Assembly (NCBI GenBank): GCA_945870925.1
Contig: CAMBTZ010000051.1
Span: forward strand, 1 to 9,481
Direction: 5' to 3'
DNA: 9,481 bases
DNA from: Chlamydia trachomatis
GTDB lineage: Bacteria; Chlamydiota; Chlamydiia; Chlamydiales; 2-12-FULL-49-11
Of the stretch, positions 4,790 to 9,481 are shown in pieces (position 1 is the stretch's first letter; the number at the start of each line of letters is the position of its first letter). The notes below the pieces were generated by a model, which made no database searches, was not told where the DNA came from, and was given only the letters and a program-made list of their open reading frames with translations. The position numbers and the translations under genes are program-made.

Positions 4790-7383
4790 TTTCCTGCTAC
4801 TCCAAACGCTGCCATCAATGCATCTATTTGTCCCATAAGACGTCTATTTTCTTCATCTCTTCTCTCCAATCGTGCAGTTAAATCATCCACCCGTGCTGCC
4901 AAAAGATCGACTCTTGGATCAGGTACAGGCGCAACGGGAACTACAGGCGGAGCCAAAGGCACTCGCATAATTTCTGCATAGGCAAGATCAATTCTATTTA
5001 AAAGGTCTTCGGATTCTCTTTGATAGGATGGATTGAATACATAAGGAACATAACGAAAAGATGGCGCACTTATCGATAAAGAATCATTCTTAAGTCTTTC
5101 AACATCAATTAAACCATTAATTTGTCGATCGCCACCACTTCCAAACCAAAACCGTTTCCAAGCTGCTCCTAACGTTTTCAATTGTAAATACTTCTCCTCA
5201 GCAATTGTTAAACGTTCTCTAAGTAAGGCGCTTCCTACACTCTTATCTGTAAGACATTCTTTGCGAAGAATAAAAATGCGATCTTGTACTTTAGCTTTGA
5301 GTCCTGCAATGCCTACTCGATAATCACCCGTAGGAGGGAATCGATGAAAAGTCGAATATTGTGATAGAGTCCCGATACCGCTCTCCACAGCATCAAATTC
5401 ACTTGATAAATCGTAAGTGCCAATATCGACTCTTGCTACTGTAGTCATCCATCTACAAAAAACAGAGGTTGAAATTGAATCACCATTCCAGCACCAATCA
5501 TCAATCTGAGCACCTTTGTAACTATTATTTTGCATTCTTGCAGAACTATGTTCACATCCAAAATAATTTAAGGAAAATCGATTTTGTTGCAGATCGATTT
5601 TTCCACCTTCTCTGTCTATAAAAGACCATGTCATATAAATCCAAAACGGATCTGTAGATGCATGAATTTGTCCATGAGGAAAACTTAATGCATGAATGTC
5701 TCCAGGAGGATGATTTGATGCATAAAACCAAACACCGTGCCAACCACTTGCTCTTCCGACCATCCTTGCTTCAACCTGCAATCTCCCAAGACCCAGTCTT
5801 TCAGCCTCAAGCGCCGATTTAATTGCATCTGTTACGGGCAACACTTCCAAAGGAAGATAGGTTGGATATAAATGGGCCTCATCTCGTATTGGAAGTAATT
5901 TTGCAAAGCGCCCCTTCAGATTGAGCAGTGTATGATCTCTATCCCAAAGATTAAAAGGTGTTATATCAAAAATACTACACCGCAATACTTCTTCTTTTTG
6001 TTGTGGAAGTCTCGCATGGATTGCCCCTGCAAAAGCCACTGTAAACCATCCGCCTGGTCCTGTGTCGCTATGCGTATACGATTGAAGCGGGCTTGACATT
6101 TCATGGAAAATATGAATTTTTTCTGCATCCATTTCCCTTACAAGTGCCTGGGAAATTTCAGCAGCTCTTTCAGCAAGAAGTGCTTGTGCAGCTTCTATTC
6201 CTGCTTGATAATGCGTAATCATATCTCGCCTACCATCTGCAAGAAATCGCTCTCTATCTGTGTAAATACGTCTTACAAGGGCTAGGCATCCTTCCACTGG
6301 CGTCTTAACTTTTTCCCTCCATAAAGAACCATCTCTATCATAGTCAATCCCTTTTTGCCGGAGAAGCTTCCTAAGTTCAACATACCTCGGAAATAACCCT
6401 TTAATTACATCCAAATTGACATAAGGACCCGCTACTCCTAATCGCTTAGCAAATATCGGAGCCAGTCCTGAGGGAGTTGCTTTGCCTAAATATTTCTTAA
6501 CGTCCGGAGTATCTAGGTACATTTCTCCAGTAAGCAACTTATTGCAAGGAGGCGCTACACACCATCTTTCAATCAAAGCTGCACTTTCTCGAAGCCATTC
6601 AACATTTCGTCCACCTCTAATTGTCCAATGTGTTAGTTCATCTTCAATTGCCCGAATCGGTTCAACTGTAAGTTCTTCTAAAGTATACCTCATCTCTTCT
6701 CTCAAAGAAGAAATTTCGGATTGTAGTTTTTCAATACCAAAAGCTAACTCTCTTCTCACTTCCTGGATTTTAACTTGAGTCCCCTCTCCAAGAGCTCTTA
6801 AGTGCCCTTGCATAATGCCAATTTCTCTCCGCACTCCTGCAAATTGGTGGAGAGTCTCACGATGATTTTGTTCTATCGTTCTTTGCAGTGTTGTAAGTTG
6901 TGTACTCAAGGCAATAAAATATTCTCTCATTTGATATTGCAGCGCTTGAATCGCATCGTTTCCATCCGAATCCATCCCTGCAAAAACGGAAATCAGCAAA
7001 GCTCCTGCCATAACAGCTGCAGCAATTTGTGGCCCACCGGCTGTTGCCGAAGAAGCTAGTTGCATAGTCTGAGCAGTTGAAACCATCTGTCCACCAACAG
7101 CAAAGCATTGAGCTACTTGTGGACATCCAAAATTACGAGCAGCTGTCTCTGCGTCGCGAAAAGCAGTTCTCGTTGTATTCCATCTTGCTTCATCACATGC
7201 TATTGCGTCTCTTTCTTGAAAATACCTTCTTAAATCCCCAAGCTCACCCCTAATTGAACTGAGTGGCCCTACATCTAGTGAAGGCGTTCTTCCTGAAAGA
7301 TAATTCAAAACAGCACCTTCTCCGGCACTCCTTAATGGAATTCCAGATGAAGCAACTCTAACACTCCCTACAGAAGCACTCAT
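4786..7383 (-). CDS. Large 865-aa coiled-coil protein, paralogous module at the N-terminal side
   Basis: I do not recognise this family. The start is supported by GAGG (7389-7392), five bases upstream. Residues 1-40 are Ser/Gly-rich. The shared module follows (about 42-425): NFGCP (84-88), a hydrophobic segment IAAAVMAGALLISVFAG (120-136) likely to enter a membrane, MREY (152-155), a long heptad coiled coil (156-245), SAALIERWCVAPPCNKLL (267-284), and VNLD...LFPRY...GIDYD...LW...PVEGC (322-366). Residues about 435-700 are rich in Trp, Phe, Tyr and His and look beta-rich, with a ten-residue repeat (555-584). Residues 700-745 are helical again. A Pro/Val linker (809-823) leads to a short C-terminal coiled coil (824-860) with clean heptads (VDLLAARVDDLTARL), probably an oligomerisation tail. 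Helical hydrophobic N-terminal part plus beta-rich C-terminal part would fit a pore-forming or surface protein, but no catalytic motif is visible. Confidence 0.94.
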   Translation of the reverse strand: MSASVGSVRVASSGIPLRSAGEGAVLNYLSGRTPSLDVGPLSSIRGELGDLRRYFQERDAIACDEARWNTTRTAFRDAETAARNFGCPQVAQCFAVGGQMVSTAQTMQLASSATAGGPQIAAAVMAGALLISVFAGMDSDGNDAIQALQYQMREYFIALSTQLTTLQRTIEQNHRETLHQFAGVRREIGIMQGHLRALGEGTQVKIQEVRRELAFGIEKLQSEISSLREEMRYTLEELTVEPIRAIEDELTHWTIRGGRNVEWLRESAALIERWCVAPPCNKLLTGEMYLDTPDVKKYLGKATPSGLAPIFAKRLGVAGPYVNLDVIKGLFPRYVELRKLLRQKGIDYDRDGSLWREKVKTPVEGCLALVRRIYTDRERFLADGRRDMITHYQAGIEAAQALLAERAAEISQALVREMDAEKIHIFHEMSSPLQSYTHSDTGPGGWFTVAFAGAIHARLPQQKEEVLRCSIFDITPFNLWDRDHTLLNLKGRFAKLLPIRDEAHLYPTYLPLEVLPVTDAIKSALEAERLGLGRLQVEARMVGRASGWHGVWFYASNHPPGDIHALSFPHGQIHASTDPFWIYMTWSFIDREGGKIDLQQNRFSLNYFGCEHSSARMQNNSYKGAQIDDWCWNGDSISTSVFCRWMTTVARVDIGTYDLSSEFDAVESGIGTLSQYSTFHRFPPTGDYRVGIAGLKAKVQDRIFILRKECLTDKSVGSALLRERLTIAEEKYLQLKTLGAAWKRFWFGSGGDRQINGLIDVERLKNDSLSISAPSFRYVPYVFNPSYQRESEDLLNRIDLAYAEIMRVPLAPPVVPVAPVPDPRVDLLAARVDDLTARLERRDEENRRLMGQIDALMAAFGVAGK
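5632..5721 (-). repeat. Three imperfect 10-codon tandem repeats in the 865-aa gene
   Basis: TGCAT recurs at exactly 30-base spacing (starting near 5659, 5689 and 5719), and the DNA after it is partly conserved. The protein units are ASNHPPGDIH, ALSFPHGQIH and ASTDPFWIYM (residues 555-584), sharing A at position 1, P at position 5 and, in the first two, G at 7 and IH at 9-10. It looks like a small in-frame duplication, partly diverged. Confidence 0.55.
6109..7260 (-). repeat. Shared module, copy in the 865-aa protein
   Basis: Codes for about residues 42-425, the counterpart of residues 365-740 in the next gene. Relative to that copy it has one insertion of about nine residues, between the ERW block and the NLD block. 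Edges are approximate. Confidence 0.8.
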
Positions 7384-7438
7384 AATAACCTCAAAAGTAT
7401 CAAATTAATTATGCGATTATTTTACAACATTAATTAAT
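7384..7438 (-). promoter_or_regulatory. Probable promoter region of the large-protein operon
   Basis: The AT-rich gap between the monooxygenase stop and the 865-aa gene start must hold the leader of the operon if it is transcribed separately. On the minus strand -10-like words TAAAAT (7424-7419) and CATAAT (7413-7408) are present, but no good -35 sits at the right distance from either. Read-through from the padR operon is an alternative. Confidence 0.35.
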
Positions 7439-7468
7439 AAAAAAAAATAAATTAATTATTTTAATTAA
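7439..7468 (-). terminator. AT-only hairpin with T9 tract after the monooxygenase gene
   Basis: On the minus strand TTAATTA-AAA-TAATTAA (7468-7452) is followed shortly by nine T residues (7447-7439). The shape is that of an intrinsic terminator, and it covers the stop codon. The stem has no G-C pair, so it would be weak and could leak into the large-protein operon. Confidence 0.35.
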
Positions 7469-8609
7469 CTGTGCTATTACGAATATTTTGAAAGTATATG
7501 GCAGCATTCTCAGATTCCCGAACCGCAATTTTTGCCCTAACAAACATTTCTTTTTCATATTTCTCTATCAGCTTTGGCCACTCAATAGGTTCTCGTGAAT
7601 CTGCCAATAACGTCGATAACAATCTCGCGTCTTCAAGCGCATTATTTCCTCCTAATGCCCGATCACTAGGCATAGCATGAGCTGCATCGCCTAAAAGAGT
7701 GACCCTTCCCGTTGGAACAAGCGGAAATTGATCAGAATCGGGAAATTTAGTCGTACGTATAAGCCAAGGAACCATAATCGCTTCTACAGGAGTATCGTAT
7801 ATTAATTTTTTCAAATTCTCATGCCAAGATTCATTCCTCATAAGCTGCTTACAGCGATCCAATATTTGCAAAGGATTTTCAAAATCTTCTCTTTCTTGAG
7901 AAAATGCCCAGAAAACAGTAGGACTTCTATCGGCCCGCTCTGAAAAACACACTCCAATACAATGTGAATACTCTCCCTGAAATCGAACTATTCCCTTCTT
8001 ATTGAGCGGAAGAAGTTTTTCCCATTCGGGTGTACGATCAATGTGTCCTCCCAAGACAATGCGATTGCTATCAACCACCTTCGGAACTGATCCCAGCTTA
8101 TCTCTATAAATAGAGGGTAAAAGCTCTCTTACAATTGAGCCTCCTCCATCACATCCAACTAGCAAATCTCCTACGACAGAAGACCCATCTTCAAAATAAG
8201 CGATCACTTGGTTACCATTATCTTCAAACTTAATCAAGCTCTTGCCCCATTGAATATTGATTCCCTCTGATAATAGGTTCCTTAATCCTGAACGGAGAAA
8301 CTGATGAGCTGCATCTTGCCCTATAGGAATACTAAAAATCGGCTCCATGTTTTCATTAGCCAAGGTAAAGCCATCGCCCACATCTTTAACTTTAGCTAGT
8401 GATAAACGACTCATTTTTTCAGGCAGTAGAAGCGCATTTAATGCACATATTCCAAGTGAACGAATAGAAATTCGATATCCTTGTGTACGACTTATGGGAC
8501 TTTCATCCCTTTCAAAAACCGTAACATTAAATCCCGCTTGGACAAGACCATTAGCCAAAGCAAGCCCACCCAGTCCTGCCCCAATAATTAATATCTTTTC
8601 ATTTCTCAT
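7461..8609 (-). CDS. FAD-dependent monooxygenase (class A, PHBH/UbiH type)
   Basis: A 382-residue flavin hydroxylase that should use NAD(P)H and O2 to hydroxylate an aromatic or polyketide-like compound. The FAD-binding Rossmann motif GAGLGG is at residues 10-15, with the acidic end VFERD at 31-35. The DG motif DLLVGCDGGGSIVR is at 148-161. The GD motif GRVTLLGDAAHAMPS is at 301-315, followed by LGGNNALEDA (319-328), the usual FAD-contact helix. Length is normal and there is no membrane span. ATG at 8609 is chosen over the in-frame ATG at 8651: AGGTGG lies at 8617-8622, seven bases before it, and the protein then opens directly with MRNEKILIIGAG. It overlaps the stop of padR by 11 bases, so the two form an operon. 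Drug- or aromatic-modifying enzymes are common partners of PadR regulators. The substrate is unknown; a TetX-like role is possible but not shown. Confidence 0.92.
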   Translation of the reverse strand: MRNEKILIIGAGLGGLALANGLVQAGFNVTVFERDESPISRTQGYRISIRSLGICALNALLLPEKMSRLSLAKVKDVGDGFTLANENMEPIFSIPIGQDAAHQFLRSGLRNLLSEGINIQWGKSLIKFEDNGNQVIAYFEDGSSVVGDLLVGCDGGGSIVRELLPSIYRDKLGSVPKVVDSNRIVLGGHIDRTPEWEKLLPLNKKGIVRFQGEYSHCIGVCFSERADRSPTVFWAFSQEREDFENPLQILDRCKQLMRNESWHENLKKLIYDTPVEAIMVPWLIRTTKFPDSDQFPLVPTGRVTLLGDAAHAMPSDRALGGNNALEDARLLSTLLADSREPIEWPKLIEKYEKEMFVRAKIAVRESENAAIYFQNIRNSTVN

Positions 8610-9114
8610 CCTGTAACCACCTGATTTCCGATTCAAGCAAGTTAAGCCCATACCTCAAAGCCTTAAGACGAACTACTCTACAAGGCGAATCCGCTATATT
8701 TTCTAATCGCTCTTCGATTTTCTTGTACTCTTCATGAATCTTTTCTATTTTTTCTAACCTTTCCTGGAAGAGCCCAACCATCTCCTTCTGATTTTTGGCA
8801 AAAAAAAGTTTGAGAAGAAATTCATTGCGTGGAGTCTCCTCACTTGTCGGACTTCCAAACCAAACCCCAAAGTCTTCTCGCCCCACATCCGTAATGGAAA
8901 AAATCTCTTTCTTTTTCTTTCCCACATAAACAATCTCCGACACCACCTTTCCTTCCTTTGCCAATACTTTCAACATGGGATAGATCGTCGAATCAGACTC
9001 TCTCCAAAAATATACCGTTGACCTCCCCATAAGAGACTTGATCTCATACCCTGTAGCGGGGCTATCAAGTAGCACCCCCAAAATCGCATATTTTGTTTTA
9101 TTGACTAATCGCAT
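8599..9114 (-). CDS. PadR-family transcriptional repressor with Vir-type C-terminal domain
   Basis: A 171-residue regulator. The PadR winged helix-turn-helix covers about residues 9-84: KYAILGVLLDSPATGYEIK at the start, the recognition part FWRESDSTIYPMLKVLAKEG (20 residues from 36), then the wing VGKKKKEIFSITDVGRE. Residues 90-168 form the long-helix dimerisation domain seen in two-domain PadR proteins. Such regulators repress nearby genes until a phenolic or drug-like ligand binds. It is the first gene of an operon with the monooxygenase. The ribosome site AGG (9124-9122) is seven bases before ATG, inside the proposed operator, so the repressor probably controls its own gene. Confidence 0.92.
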   Translation of the reverse strand: MRLVNKTKYAILGVLLDSPATGYEIKSLMGRSTVYFWRESDSTIYPMLKVLAKEGKVVSEIVYVGKKKKEIFSITDVGREDFGVWFGSPTSEETPRNEFLLKLFFAKNQKEMVGLFQERLEKIEKIHEEYKKIEERLENIADSPCRVVRLKALRYGLNLLESEIRWLQDEK

Positions 9115-9117
9115 AAA

Positions 9118-9138
9118 AATACCTAGTTCCTGGGTATT
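9118..9138. promoter_or_regulatory. Candidate PadR operator (inverted repeat)
   Basis: The core ATACCTAGTTCCTGGGTAT (9119-9137) has six-base perfect outer arms when one base is added on each side (AATACC at 9118-9123, GGTATT at 9133-9138), plus two more paired positions inside. Known PadR sites are also dyads with ATAC/GTAT- or ATGT/ACAT-type arms. It covers the end of the -10 box, the expected transcription start and the ribosome site of padR, ideal for repression. Confidence 0.6.
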
Positions 9139-9164
9139 ATATACAATAAGTCATTTACTGCCAA
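9136..9164 (-). promoter_or_regulatory. Sigma70-type promoter of the padR-monooxygenase operon
   Basis: On the minus strand TTGGCA (9164-9159, one mismatch to TTGACA), a 17-base spacer, and a perfect TATAAT (9141-9136). The expected start is near 9129, about fifteen bases before the padR ATG. The -35 box lies roughly 25 bases from the estimated IS left end, outside the element. Confidence 0.75.
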
Positions 9165-9254
9165 TCCCTCATTTTTTAAACAAACGCGGATTGAAATTTG
9201 AAGTGCAAAAGTGGAGTTAAAAAAAAGAATAGGCAGGTGATGAAAAAATCTCTA

Positions 9255-9280
9255 TTGTGAATTTGTTCAATCAAACACAA
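9255..9280 (+). promoter_or_regulatory. Hairpin in the transposase leader touching the ribosome site
   Basis: TTGTG-AA-TTTG (9255-9265), loop TTCAAT, then CAAACACAA (9272-9280) pair over nine positions with a two-base bulge. The ribosome site AAGGAG (9279-9284) overlaps the foot of the 3' arm, so the fold could dampen transposase translation from incoming transcripts, a control known in several IS families. Confidence 0.35.
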
Positions 9281-9289
9281 GGAGACTCT

Positions 9290-9481
9290 ATGCCTAAGGC
9301 ATATCACCACCTAACCTATGCACAAAGATGCTAAATCTATATTTTAAAAGATAGAGGAGATTCAAAGAGCTCTATTGCAAGGGCACTAAATGTTCATCCC
9401 AGTACAATTGGACGAGAGCTTAAAAGAAACACAGGAGGCAAGAGCTATCGTCATCAACAGGCTCAAGAAAAAGCAGTCATC
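9290..9481 (+). pseudogene. IS30-family transposase, N-terminal part with in-frame stop, runs off the window
   Basis: From ATG at 9290, preceded by AAGGAG, the frame reads MPKAYHHLTYAQRC, then TAA (9332-9334), then continues without a stop to the window end. The later part, including SIARALNVHPSTIGRELKRN, is the typical IS30 N-terminal helix-turn-helix, and YHHLTYAQRC.IYILK is the usual opening. IS30 proteins normally have Gln after RC, so one CAA-to-TAA change (C to T) explains the stop. No good start codon follows soon after the stop, so this copy is probably inactive, unless the stop is read through or is a sequencing error. The catalytic DDE domain lies outside the window. Confidence 0.75.

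Larger units (their letters stand above)
9190..9481 (+). mobile_element. Left end of an IS30-family insertion sequence (partial)
   Basis: The transposase frame identifies the element. The left end is estimated at about 9190, where a sequence of the type ATTGAAATTTGAAGTGCAAA begins, similar in style to IS30-family terminal repeats; it is unproven because the right end is outside the window. The element sits immediately upstream of padR, pointing away from it. Confidence 0.6.

Noticed and set aside
4572..4981. Plus-strand reading frames of 67 and 69 codons
   Set aside because: They lie antisense to the strongly supported 780-aa and 865-aa genes, have low-complexity Ala/Ser/Thr composition and no ribosome sites.
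6482..7126. Overlapping frames on both strands inside the 865-aa gene (98, 85 and 89 codons)
   Set aside because: Shadows of a long coding sequence; Ser/Cys-rich out-of-frame translations without domain features.
7498..8616. Plus-strand frames of 60 and 89 codons opposite the monooxygenase gene
   Set aside because: Antisense to a gene with clear FAD motifs; nothing in them resembles a protein family.
8607..8651. Longer start of the monooxygenase at 8651
   Set aside because: It would add 14 residues before the usual FAD-motif opening and overlap padR by 53 bases, whereas AGGTGG sits correctly before ATG at 8609.
1..9481. CRISPR array or riboswitch
   Set aside because: No regularly spaced long repeats and no recognisable riboswitch core were seen on reading the window.

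Overview
The window is AT-rich bacterial DNA with tightly packed genes. It starts with a tRNA(CAU) gene whose 3' CCA is not encoded, and it ends inside an IS30-type insertion sequence. The gene mix (small acetyltransferases, a house-cleaning NTP pyrophosphatase, two very long coiled-coil proteins of unknown family, a PadR/flavin-monooxygenase pair, an IS30 element) looks like accessory DNA. It would fit a low-GC host-associated bacterium such as an environmental chlamydia or another amoeba symbiont. That assignment is a guess from style, because no marker gene is present.

Layout. At 1-304 there is no convincing gene, but a strong sigma70-type promoter (TTTACA-17-TATAAT) lies in front of the tRNA at 305-378. 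At 379-788 there is a non-coding stretch with a perfect 8-bp dyad, short repeats and a C7 tract. At 789-1707 (minus) a MazG-like/COG4997-type pyrophosphohydrolase gene is followed by a YafP-like GNAT acetyltransferase. A second, unrelated GNAT gene diverges at 1747-2166 (plus). At 2150-7383 (minus) lies the most unusual part: an apparent three-gene transcription unit of an 865-aa protein, a 780-aa protein (ATGA overlap, so probably translationally coupled) and a 75-aa protein. The two large proteins share a long homologous module of about 380 residues: a hydrophobic segment, then a long coiled coil, then two conserved blocks. The module is N-terminal in the first protein and C-terminal in the second, each with its own unrelated extra domain. 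I recognise neither family.

At 7461-9114 (minus) a PadR-type repressor gene overlaps a class A FAD monooxygenase gene by 11 bp. The padR promoter (TTGGCA-17-TATAAT) carries an inverted repeat over its -10 and start region, so the operon is probably autoregulated and induced by a small molecule that the monooxygenase may modify. From about 9190 the left end of an IS30-family element begins. Its transposase frame has an early in-frame TAA and it leaves the window at 9481.

The best candidate for an undescribed system is the 865/780/75-aa operon. The paralogous module with swapped context, the hydrophobic segment inside a long helical region and the small third gene suggest two partner proteins that assemble together, possibly membrane-inserting or secreted. 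That function is inference.
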